Source: JAJRAG01 sp050010535 (GTDB taxonomy: Archaea > Thermoplasmatota > Thermoplasmata > Methanomassiliicoccales > JACIVX01). Taken from it: a stretch of DNA of 20,700 nucleotides. Positions 7,694 through 15,225 of this stretch are shown here, one piece after another. Under the pieces are notes generated by a model. The model was not told where the DNA came from, searched no databases, and worked only from the letters and a program-made list of their open reading frames with translations. The stretch covers positions 1-20,700 of the forward strand of contig JBEKKT010000031.1 of NCBI GenBank assembly GCA_050010535.1, given 5' to 3'. The first letter of the stretch is position 1; every line of letters begins with the position of its first letter. Both the position numbers and the translations under genes were made by a program.

Positions 7694-8338
7694 TCAGTAC
7701 TCGACAAGCTTCTCAAGCAGTCGAGCTTCGATCTCCTCATTCAAGTCCACAATGGCGGCCCTTGCATCCTTCGCCGCCCCTGGGTTGAGGAAGATGGTGC
7801 TCCCTTCCATGACGATGCCCGGGGCCTCGTGGATGTGTCCTGACAATACAGCTTTCGGACTGAATTCGTTCACAATCTTCCTAATTGCCAAGGATCCCCC
7901 GCGTCTCCCGGAGAACGCCATATCGTTTGCTCCCAATGGGGGCGTGTGGGTCACCAGTATGACCTCTTTTTCCATTAGGGGGCGCAGCGATTGCTCCATC
8001 TCCTCCTCGCTCAGCTCGTACGGGGTATTGAACAATGTCGGGGTAGATCCTCCCATGCCCACGAAAGTATGGTCCCCTATCCTCAGCTTCTTCTTGTGAA
8101 GGGAGATTGCCTTCCTCTCTATCACCTCAATTACCCCAGGGGGATCGCAGTTGCCCGGGATGGCGAACACAGGAACAACCATGTTCTCGAAGAAGCGCTC
8201 AGCCCACTCCGGCGGGCCGAACCTTGTTATGTCCCCGAGCACGATCATCCCGTCCATCCTGAGCTCGTTGGCGATACGATTCACCCAGTCGATGACCCTG
8301 TCCCTGCCGTGGATGTCAGAGATTACGAGGAATCTCAT
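7694..8338 (-). CDS. COG2129-type metallophosphoesterase
   Basis: A 214-residue calcineurin-like phosphoesterase. Metal-binding motifs in order are SDIHGRD, LGDITRFGP, GNCD, THTPP and SGHIHE, with LNPGAA near the end. The cysteine in GNCD instead of GNHD is seen in this subfamily and is not a lesion. The physiological substrate is unknown. It is the third phosphoesterase in under 5 kb, but from a different subfamily than the two at 3592-5101, so this is not a tandem duplication. No convincing ribosome site is visible before ATG 8338. Confidence 0.88.
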   Translation of the reverse strand: MRFLVISDIHGRDRVIDWVNRIANELRMDGMIVLGDITRFGPPEWAERFFENMVVPVFAIPGNCDPPGVIEVIERKAISLHKKKLRIGDHTFVGMGGSTPTLFNTPYELSEEEMEQSLRPLMEKEVILVTHTPPLGANDMAFSGRRGGSLAIRKIVNEFSPKAVLSGHIHEAPGIVMEGSTIFLNPGAAKDARAAIVDLNEEIEARLLEKLVEY

Positions 8339-8422
8339 CGGAGCACTTGGCCGTCTAACGTTCCACGCATTGATTAGCTTTTCTCGGTCTGAATGGACTG
8401 GTCTGCTGTATTCGTGACTGAC

Positions 8423-9334
8423 TCAAACAATCCCGAAAGCAAGGTTCTGGAAGACGAGCATATATGTGATAACGAATCCAAGCAACGTTCCTCCGTTCAG
8501 GAGAGGAAGTCCAGCCTGAGGCCTGCCGGTTAGAACGAACCTCATCAGGGCTAGGAAGCCGATCACGCCCCCGGTCATCGTCCCCAGGGCGACTACGAGG
8601 TTCGCGTTGCCGATTCCGTTGGCCATGGATGGGAGGAAGATGAAGGTCGATACCACCAGTATTCCCGGTATGACTGCGTCGCCGACTCCCATGAACATCG
8701 CTTCTCTTTCCCTGTTGTCTGCGGTGACGTCCTCCTTCTTCAAATCGGATATCTTGAACTCCCTGTTCTTTGGTATGACGAAGAACACTGGCAGCTGGAG
8801 CGGAGCAACTCCTCCGGCAAGCGTAACCATGTGTTTCGTCCAGTATACAGAGATAGCATCATACACCGCCAGTACGACTAGGAGTATGATCGCCGGGAGA
8901 ATGCCCAATGACATCCCGAGCACAACAGTCACGCCAAAAGCAGCGAGGAGGGCGACGAGGTCGACCGTGTACCATTCCGGTCTTATAAGCAGGGACGCCA
9001 TCAACAATGCGCTGATAGCGATCGAGAGGAAGAAGTCCAGCAGAACATCCGGATATACAGCGTATATGATCGGCAAGAAGACGAACACGAGGGTTATGGC
9101 CATGGCGCCCATGAATATCGCGCGGAGTAAGCCGCTCCTGCCGAACTTGATAAGGACGAGGACGATGATCGTTATCAGAATGATGAGGACGAAGTAGACG
9201 AGAGGGTTCGTCGGGTTGTTGACGTCCTCGAACGCCCTGTAGTCCGAAGGAAAGATTGGAACAAGCAAAAGCGCTACCAGTTGCACGGAGATGAAGATCA
9301 TCAGCATCGCAACGATCGGCGACAACCGTCTCAT
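8423..9334 (-). CDS. Presenilin/signal-peptide-peptidase family intramembrane protease
   Basis: A 303-residue polytopic membrane protein with about eight or nine hydrophobic segments. It carries the aspartyl protease signature of family A22: YD in LAVYDAISVYW (D159), GxGD in FMGVGDAVIPG (D219) and a PAL-like motif (GLPLLNGG) near the C-terminus. A hydrophilic loop (about 189-211, KNREFKISDLKKED) separates the two catalytic aspartates, as in archaeal PSH proteases. The expected role is cleavage of membrane-embedded peptides such as signal-peptide remnants; the actual substrates are unknown. A TATA-like GGTTATCTAG (minus strand of 9359-9368) lies about 25-34 nt upstream of the ATG. Confidence 0.9.
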   Translation of the reverse strand: MRRLSPIVAMLMIFISVQLVALLLVPIFPSDYRAFEDVNNPTNPLVYFVLIILITIIVLVLIKFGRSGLLRAIFMGAMAITLVFVFLPIIYAVYPDVLLDFFLSIAISALLMASLLIRPEWYTVDLVALLAAFGVTVVLGMSLGILPAIILLVVLAVYDAISVYWTKHMVTLAGGVAPLQLPVFFVIPKNREFKISDLKKEDVTADNREREAMFMGVGDAVIPGILVVSTFIFLPSMANGIGNANLVVALGTMTGGVIGFLALMRFVLTGRPQAGLPLLNGGTLLGFVITYMLVFQNLAFGIV

Positions 9335-9462
9335 CTTTGAACGCCACGTTGCTCCGGCTAGATAACCATATCTGATTCTGTCTTTCCTCGGAATTCCGCC
9401 ATCACTTTGAGCTTCGAGGGAATCAGCTTCAAATACAACTCCTTATAGATAGGGGTGGCTTG

Positions 9463-9996
9463 ATGAGCCCGTTTGATAAACAAGACGTGTACGGAGGATC
9501 CGGTCGGTTCCCCCAACTGCTGACGAAGACGAAGGACCTGGCAGACATCTTCGAGGTCGTGAAGGAAGCTGTCAGAGTGGAGCTCGGCGTCTCGCGAGCC
9601 GGCCTGATGCTTGGTCTTGCGGATCTCGGGGGAGACAGCACCTCGTTTATCGGGGGCATGTACCCAGTTGCCTCGAACATAATCATTGTCAACAAGGGTC
9701 CGTTGGAGCGTGTCCGCTCCTCTTCCCCGGAGCTTTATAAGGCATATGTGTTCCACATACTTCTGCACGAGTACGTCCACAGCATCGGATACATCGATGA
9801 GGGGCAGGCGAGGAGAACGACGCTCGACATCAGCACAGGGCTCTTCGGCAAGGAGCATCTCGTGGCGAAGCTCGCCGAGGACATATCGCAGTTTCTCCCG
9901 ATGTTCGCCTATCCCGTCCCTTGCCCGATGCCTGAAGACATCCAGCTCGAATTAGTGAAGAACTTCGACAGGTCTAGTGTGAATTACATCTTGTGA
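9463..9996 (+). CDS. Putative zincin-type protein with an HExxH motif, family not recognised
   Basis: A 177-residue soluble protein. The one recognisable feature is LLHEYVHSIGYIDEGQ: H102, E103, H106 form an HExxH zinc site, and E113 seven residues on could be the third ligand, as in gluzincin or minigluzincin folds. No signal peptide or membrane segment is seen, so it probably acts in the cytoplasm. The rest (LGVSRAGLMLGLADLGG, then VASNIIIVN) gives no firm family. ATG 9463 has AGGGGTGG just upstream (9451-9458); a TTG one codon earlier is less likely. It diverges from the presenilin-like gene with 128 nt between starts and converges on aIF2-beta 12 nt away. Peptidase activity is an inference from the motif. 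Confidence 0.75.
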   Translation: MSPFDKQDVYGGSGRFPQLLTKTKDLADIFEVVKEAVRVELGVSRAGLMLGLADLGGDSTSFIGGMYPVASNIIIVNKGPLERVRSSSPELYKAYVFHILLHEYVHSIGYIDEGQARRTTLDISTGLFGKEHLVAKLAEDISQFLPMFAYPVPCPMPEDIQLELVKNFDRSSVNYIL

Positions 9997-10008
9997 TAGC
10001 GAAGGAGA

Positions 10009-10641
10009 TCAGCGAGTCGCGGCCTCGGCCGAGACAGTGGCGAACGCGACGTTCCCGGTGACCTTGTTTATCTTTACCTTCGTCCTCGTCCCTTTGACCG
10101 TCCCGGGTACGTAGATGATGTATTTGTCCATCCTGGCGACGCCATCGCCCTTCCTTCCAACGTCCTCAATCAGGACCTCGTAGACGTTTCCCTCAACGAG
10201 TCCCTCTTTTTCCTGGGTCTTGGCGGTCTTCCGGACGTTCACCGGTCTGTGGGCGCCGCAGGCGTCGCACTCCAGAACCGTTATGCGGCCATCTTTTACT
10301 ATTCTAGTGTCCGGCCTGCCGCACTCGGAGCACAGAACGAACGTCTCCGTGTATTCCTGAATTCTCTCAGAGATCTGGTTCGGGGAGAGCTTGGCCTTGA
10401 AAATTGCCCTCCTACCGTCGACGTATCCGGGGGCGCCAAGCTCCCGTTGGAGGAATTGGATAAGGTGATAAGAGTCCCTTCTCAGCGCGTCCACTATATC
10501 CCCAAAGTTCCTGATTGTCGTCGCTTTTCCTTCTTGGAAAACATCCGGTTCAGGTACGGTGAATCGCTCGTGCTTCTCTATCGTCTGGGGCAGCTTCTCC
10601 TTCGCCCTTACAAGAAGTGAAAGGTATTCGTCGTTGGACAT
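10009..10641 (-). CDS. eif2b: Translation initiation factor aIF2 subunit beta with C-terminal TRAM domain
   Basis: A 210-residue protein. Residues about 1-135 are aIF2-beta: an N-terminal helix, the core with RNFGDIVDALRRD and GYVDGRRAIFKAKLS, and a zinc ribbon with C104, C107, C125 and C128. Residues about 147-206 form a TRAM domain (LVEGNVYEVLIEDVGRKGDG, then YVPGTVKGTRTKVKI), a predicted RNA-binding beta-barrel also found in tRNA methylthiotransferases. aIF2-beta helps deliver initiator Met-tRNA; the TRAM fusion occurs in some euryarchaea, and the plain form is about 135-140 residues. A TATA box (minus strand of 10673-10680) sits 32-39 nt upstream. pyrG lies 118 nt upstream in the same direction. 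Confidence 0.93.
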   Translation of the reverse strand: MSNDEYLSLLVRAKEKLPQTIEKHERFTVPEPDVFQEGKATTIRNFGDIVDALRRDSYHLIQFLQRELGAPGYVDGRRAIFKAKLSPNQISERIQEYTETFVLCSECGRPDTRIVKDGRITVLECDACGAHRPVNVRKTAKTQEKEGLVEGNVYEVLIEDVGRKGDGVARMDKYIIYVPGTVKGTRTKVKINKVTGNVAFATVSAEAATR

Positions 10642-10672
10642 AGTGTCTCTGACAACTCAAACGACTGCCTCG

Positions 10673-10680
10673 ATATAAAT
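10673..10680 (-). promoter_or_regulatory. TATA box of the aIF2-beta gene
   Basis: ATTTATAT on the minus strand, 32-39 nt before the ATG at 10641. Predicts a leader of roughly 10 nt with no strong ribosome site. Confidence 0.55.
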
Positions 10681-10759
10681 ATTGCTAGCGGTCGGTCTGG
10701 TCTGGACAGTTTCTAGTCAAAAGGTCCAGATGATCTCGGATGCTTAGGCAAGCTTGCTG

Positions 10760-12385
10760 TCACCGATTCGTTCTGCTCGGAGCGCCAAACTTGCGTTCGA
10801 TCGCTGCCCTGACAAGCCCGAGGTGCAAAGGCGAAGGATTGAACGGTCTCGATTTGAACTCAGGATGGAACTGCGAGGCCACGAAGTACGGATGCCCCTG
10901 CAGCTCCCCGATCTCCATTCTGAGGCCTTCCGGAGACTTCCCGGTGAACTTCCAGCCGCAATTCTCGAATCTTTCTATGTACTTGGGGTTGACCTCATAC
11001 CTGTGTCTGTGTCTCTCCATGATGAGCGTCTTGCCGTACAGGTCAAACGCCTTTGACCCTTCGGAGATGACAACTGGCTGCGCCCCGAGCCTCATTGTCG
11101 CCCCTTTCTTCTTGATATCCCTCTGCTCCGGAAGGAGGTCCACCACCGGATCGCATGTCTCTGGATCGAATTCGGTGCTATGCGCCGTTTCCAGGCCAAT
11201 CACGTCCCTCCCGATCTCTATCGTCGCAATCTGGAATCCCAGGCAGACGCCGAGGAATGGAACATTGGTCTCCCTCGCGAACCTAGCCGTCAGCATCTTT
11301 CCGAGGATGCCTCTGTTCCCAAAGCCGCCGGGGATCAATATGCCGTCCGCCTTGGCGAGGTCATCGGTTATCCCAGACTCCTGAATGACCTCCGAATCTA
11401 CGAATACGAGCTCCACCTTCGTGTCCGTCTCCGCGCCGGCGTGGTGGAATGCCTCCAGATGGCTGATGTAGGAGTCTGCCAGATGCGTGTACTTCCCTAC
11501 GCAGGCGATCCTCACGCTCCTGCTCGGATTCAGGACCTTGCCCAGGAACTCCCTCCAATCGGTCAGGTCCTCGATCTTGGCCTCAAACCTCATCCTCCTC
11601 ATCATGAACTCTGTTAGACCCTGCTCGTCGAGGATCAACGGCACTTCGTAGATCGATTTGGCATCGGGGGCAGAGACCACAGCCTCAAGCGGGACATCAC
11701 AGAACAATGATATCTTGCGTTTAATCGAGTACTCGAGTTGTTGCTTGGCTCTCGCAACGATGACGTCCGGCTGAATCCCTATCGACCTCAGCTCTTTCAC
11801 GGAGTGTTGCGTGGGCTTCGTCTTCTGCTCCCCGACCGTCCCGAGCACAGGTACTAGAGTGGTGTGCATGAACATGCAGTTCTCGCCCCTTCCGAGCTCC
11901 GTGTTCATCTGCCTTACCGCTTCGAGGAACGGCATCGATTCGATGTCACCCACCGTGCCTCCGAGCTCGACGATGCACACGTCCGCTCCTGTCGTCTCCG
12001 CCACGCTCCTTATCTCGTTCTTGATTTCGTTCGTGATGTGAGGGATTATCTGGACGGTCTTTCCGAGGTACTCCCCTGTTCGCTCTTTCTCGATTACGGC
12101 CCGGTAGACCTTCCCGGTGGTGATGTTGTGGCTGCTCGTCAGGTTCACATCGAGGAAGCGTTCGTAGTTGCCCAGATCCAAATCGACCTCTCCTCCGTCT
12201 TCTAGCACGAAGACCTCTCCATGCTCGAACGGGTTCATCGTCCCAGCATCGATGTTCAGGTATGGGTCGATTTTAATCGCAGTGACCTTGAGGCCTTTCG
12301 ACTTGAGAAGCCGGCCGATTGATGAGGCCGTGATGCCTTTACCAAGTCCTGACAAAACGCCACCCGTGACAAAAATATACTTCAT
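10760..12385 (-). CDS. pyrG: CTP synthase (glutamine-hydrolysing)
   Basis: A 541-residue enzyme that aminates UTP to CTP using glutamine and ATP. The N-terminal synthetase domain begins MKYIFVTGGVLSGLGKG (P-loop), and continues through IKIDPYLNIDAGTM and ELGGTVGDIE. The C-terminal class I glutaminase domain has the nucleophile motif FLGVCLGFQ and QFHPEF. The frame is open 22 codons further upstream, but ATG 12385 is chosen: it matches the family's usual start, has GTGGAG just before it, and the upstream extension is low-complexity and overlaps the promoter (AATAAATA on the minus strand of 12420-12427). Confidence 0.97.
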   Translation of the reverse strand: MKYIFVTGGVLSGLGKGITASSIGRLLKSKGLKVTAIKIDPYLNIDAGTMNPFEHGEVFVLEDGGEVDLDLGNYERFLDVNLTSSHNITTGKVYRAVIEKERTGEYLGKTVQIIPHITNEIKNEIRSVAETTGADVCIVELGGTVGDIESMPFLEAVRQMNTELGRGENCMFMHTTLVPVLGTVGEQKTKPTQHSVKELRSIGIQPDVIVARAKQQLEYSIKRKISLFCDVPLEAVVSAPDAKSIYEVPLILDEQGLTEFMMRRMRFEAKIEDLTDWREFLGKVLNPSRSVRIACVGKYTHLADSYISHLEAFHHAGAETDTKVELVFVDSEVIQESGITDDLAKADGILIPGGFGNRGILGKMLTARFARETNVPFLGVCLGFQIATIEIGRDVIGLETAHSTEFDPETCDPVVDLLPEQRDIKKKGATMRLGAQPVVISEGSKAFDLYGKTLIMERHRHRYEVNPKYIERFENCGWKFTGKSPEGLRMEIGELQGHPYFVASQFHPEFKSRPFNPSPLHLGLVRAAIERKFGAPSRTNR

Positions 12386-12419
12386 CGTCTCCACGGGATT
12401 GCTCGATGACCTTCTGGAG

Positions 12420-12427
12420 TATTTATT
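12420..12427 (-). promoter_or_regulatory. TATA box of pyrG
   Basis: AATAAATA on the minus strand, 35-42 nt before the pyrG ATG, giving a predicted leader of about 10-15 nt that contains the GTGGAG ribosome site. The box lies between the pyrG start and the end of the 16S unit. Confidence 0.5.
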
Positions 12428-12499
12428 GTTTCTTCTCTGCCTCTCGGTCATTCGTCCAGAGCAATTGAGGGAATGCTCTGCTTCGGATCTAAATTAGAT

Positions 12500-12505
12500 A
12501 AAAAA
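12500..12505 (-). terminator. Oligo-T terminator of the 16S unit
   Basis: Six consecutive T on the minus strand, 9 nt beyond the 3' arm of the 16S processing stem. Archaeal RNA polymerase terminates at such runs, and pyrG has its own promoter just downstream, so transcription of the 16S gene probably ends here without 23S rRNA. Confidence 0.6.
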
Positions 12506-12514
12506 GGGGTACTA

Positions 12515-12529
12515 TGACGTTCGATGTGC
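12515..12529 (-). repeat. 3' arm of the 16S rRNA processing stem
   Basis: This 15-nt segment is a perfect inverted repeat of 14123-14137, on the far side of the 16S gene. Together they would form the long stem that brings the two ends of pre-16S RNA together for cleavage by the splicing endonuclease. Within the stem, shorter complementary pieces (12547-12550 with 14095-14098, and 12555-12561 with 14087-14093) could supply the bulge-helix-bulge, but its exact form is not clear. Confidence 0.75.
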
Positions 12530-12559
12530 TTTTGGTGCTTGGGATCCCGCGGAATGGTG

Positions 12560-12585
12560 AAGAGGGGGCAGAACTGCCCCCTCTT
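12560..12585 (-). other. 11-bp hairpin directly after the 16S 3' end
   Basis: Arms 12560-12570 and 12575-12585 are perfectly complementary (G-rich AAGAGGGGGCA type) with a 4-nt loop. It begins 4 nt past the mature 3' end and is inside the processing stem, so it is probably a structural element of the 3' trailer, removed during maturation. A termination role is less likely because no T-run follows it directly. Confidence 0.7.
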
Positions 12586-12589
12586 GCGT

Positions 12590-14092
<1,503 letters not shown>

Positions 14093-14122
14093 CAGCGGTA
14101 CCACAGTATTACTGCAGTATCC

Positions 14123-14137
14123 GCACATCGAACGTCA
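14123..14137 (-). repeat. 5' arm of the 16S rRNA processing stem
   Basis: Perfect 15-nt complement of 12515-12529. It lies about 30 nt before the mature 16S 5' end in the transcript. It is directly adjacent to a second leader hairpin whose 10-bp arms are 14137-14146 and 14169-14178, so the leader is highly structured. Confidence 0.75.
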
Positions 14138-14288
14138 GAGCCAAGAGTTCACGTTGCTATGACGGAGATCTTGGCTCTCCATGATTGTTCACAGCTATGG
14201 ATTCTACCGCCTCACAGATGGCCTTAACAGCCTGCTCAGCAGCGATTCGCTAGCTGTGGATAAGCGTAGCCCCCTCTAATAGCGAGGC

Positions 14289-14296
14289 TATATAAA
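14289..14296 (-). promoter_or_regulatory. TATA box of the 16S rRNA unit
   Basis: TTTATATA on the minus strand, preceded by a CGAAACGC stretch that fits a BRE. Transcription should start near 14264-14268, leaving a leader of about 170 nt. An 8-bp inverted repeat (GCGTAGCC at 14264-14271, GGCTACGC at 14319-14326) brackets the promoter. Confidence 0.75.
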
Positions 14297-14299
14297 TGC

Positions 14300-14550
14300 G
14301 TTTCGGGAACGCAAATAAGGCTACGCACCCTTGTCATGAACCTATGACGGGTAGGACTATATTAGAGTTTCTGTCCCTCGGCCAGATATTCTCATCTTGA
14401 ACCGTTCGTTTGGTACCTTCCGTTAAGGGGAATATGGGCAGAGATGAATCTAGAGGGCGCATCCTGCTCGCGGCACTCTCCATCCATTTTTCATCCCAGA
14501 TCTCTCCATCTAGCCAAAGTGCAGCCAAGTGATCATTAGGTGAAAAGAAG
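14300..14550. other. Intergenic stretch with no gene recognised
   Basis: Between the 16S promoter and the tRNA-Ser promoter. A 64-codon minus-strand frame (14334-14528, TTG start) and a 32-codon plus-strand frame from ATG 14434 exist, but neither has a ribosome site, a family-like sequence or a convincing promoter. Two weak 5-bp hairpins (GCGTT/AACGC at 14298-14312 and GTCAT/ATGAC near 14334-14349) are visible. No known RNA was recognised. Confidence 0.5.
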
Positions 14551-14551
14551 G

Positions 14552-14559
14552 TTTAATAT
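14552..14559 (+). promoter_or_regulatory. TATA box of tRNA-Ser
   Basis: TTTAATAT preceded by GAAAAGAAGG (BRE-like). It lies 27-34 nt before the tRNA 5' end, giving a start a few bases upstream of the tRNA. Confidence 0.6.
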
Positions 14560-14585
14560 GAGACTATTCCTTTTGAGGGTTCGAG

Positions 14586-14692
14586 GCGGGGATGGCCCAG
14601 CCAGGCAAGGCGATGGATTGCTATCCCGGACTTTCCGAGGCAGATATCCATTGTCCGAAAAGGACTCGGGGGTTCAAATCCCCCTCCCCGCG
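14586..14692 (+). tRNA. tRNA-Ser(GCU) with a 22-nt intron
   Basis: Acceptor stem GCGGGGA/TCCCCGC (14586-14592 with 14685-14691) and discriminator G73, as expected for serine. The D stem is GCC/GGC and the anticodon stem ATGGA/TCCAT (14613-14617 with 14647-14651). The anticodon is GCT at 14620-14622, followed by A37. A long variable arm GTCC/GGAC marks a class II tRNA, and the T arm is GGGGG/CCCCC with loop TTCAAAT. The intron, 14624-14645, is at the canonical 37/38 position. It folds into a bulge-helix-bulge: helix TTGC (14618-14621) with GCAG (14640-14643), 3-nt bulges 14622-14624 and 14644-14646. CCA is not encoded. It reads AGC and AGU codons. Confidence 0.95.
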
Positions 14693-14780
14693 CTGTTAGA
14701 ATTCTGACGGTTACGACAGCGGATGGGAAGGCTTGGTTTTCGGGATACCCATTCATCTCAATGTATCTTTGACTTGTTTT

Positions 14781-14787
14781 GGAGGTG
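14781..14787 (+). promoter_or_regulatory. Ribosome binding site of the GYD-domain gene
   Basis: GGAGGTG, a near-perfect complement of the 16S 3' end, 5 nt before ATG 14793. It fixes the start of a frame that meets a UAG after only ten codons, and so argues that the gene is, or recently was, translated from here. Confidence 0.7.
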
Positions 14788-14792
14788 TATGA

Positions 14793-15059
14793 ATGTTCTT
14801 CATCAGCCTGATAAAGGACAAGTAGAAGCCAACCAATGGGACAATCGCCAAAGCAAACAAGTTCATGGAGAAAATGTCCAAGGACGGTATCAAAGTGCAC
14901 GAAGCGTACTGGAAGTTTGGAAGGTACGAAACCGTCTTCATATTCGAAGCCCCAGATGAGAAGACAGCAATGAAGGCGACACTACTGATGATAGACATGG
15001 TCAAATCGGAGACTATTGTGGTCACTCCGAGAAAAGAAGCGCTAAAGCCTCTCTATTGA
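14793..15059 (+). pseudogene. GYD-domain protein interrupted by an in-frame UAG at codon 11
   Basis: From ATG 14793 the frame reads MFFISLIKDK, then UAG (14823-14825), then KPTNGTIAKANKFMEKMSKD and on for 77 codons to TGA. Across the amber codon the sequence follows the small GYD family: an initial beta strand, a KPT segment, a helix, then EAYWKFGRYETVFIFEAPDE, and an ending SETIVVTPRKEAL. GYD proteins are about 90-100-residue ferredoxin-fold proteins of unknown function. Apart from the UAG the gene looks intact: strong ribosome site, normal length, normal stop. Either it is a recent pseudogene, the UAG is a sequencing error, the UAG is read as an amino acid, or a shorter product starts at the internal ATG 14865 without a good ribosome site. 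A T5 terminator follows at 15077-15081. Confidence 0.7.
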
Positions 15060-15076
15060 AACCATTTCTTCTCCCC

Positions 15077-15081
15077 TTTTT
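15077..15081 (+). terminator. T-run after the GYD gene
   Basis: CTCCCC followed by five T, 18 nt after the TGA. Archaeal oligo-T terminators look like this; it would separate the GYD unit from the hairpin and mtaB. Confidence 0.45.
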
Positions 15082-15100
15082 GATTCAAATCAGAAGGAGG

Positions 15101-15130
15101 GTGTCTGTACACCTCTGGGTGTGCAGGCAC
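15101..15130 (+). other. Strong 13-bp hairpin in the GYD-mtaB gap
   Basis: Arms 15101-15113 and 15118-15130 pair along all 13 positions (two as G-U) around a UCUG loop. It lies about 70 nt upstream of the mtaB TATA box, so it is not in the mtaB leader. It is 19 nt past the T5 run, and T-rich sequence (15158-15169) follows about 30 nt later. The role is unknown: terminator-like structure, small RNA or processing site. The two G-U pairs suggest RNA structure rather than a DNA palindrome on the plus strand. Confidence 0.6.
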
Positions 15131-15197
15131 CTCTCGCTTGTGGGTTACGAGCAATTACTTTTCCTTTCTCGTTGGAATCGATCGAGGCTGAATAGAC

Positions 15198-15205
15198 TAA
15201 TATAA
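15198..15205 (+). promoter_or_regulatory. TATA box of the methylthiotransferase gene
   Basis: TAATATAA, 21-28 nt before the GTG start at 15226, so the mRNA is predicted to begin at or within a few bases of the start codon (leaderless). Confidence 0.65.
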
Positions 15206-15225
15206 GGGAACCGAATTCGAGTCGC

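Noticed and set aside
3592..8338. Tandem duplication of phosphoesterases
   Set aside because: The three proteins belong to different subfamilies with different motif variants and lengths; proximity looks coincidental.
14334..14528. 64-codon minus-strand frame between 16S and tRNA-Ser
   Set aside because: TTG start, no ribosome site, no recognisable sequence; kept only as a note in the intergenic entry.
14723..14959. Alternative open frame overlapping the GYD gene (ATG 14789)
   Set aside because: It shares the ribosome site but its translation is low in hydrophobic pattern and unlike any family, whereas the other frame is clearly GYD-like.
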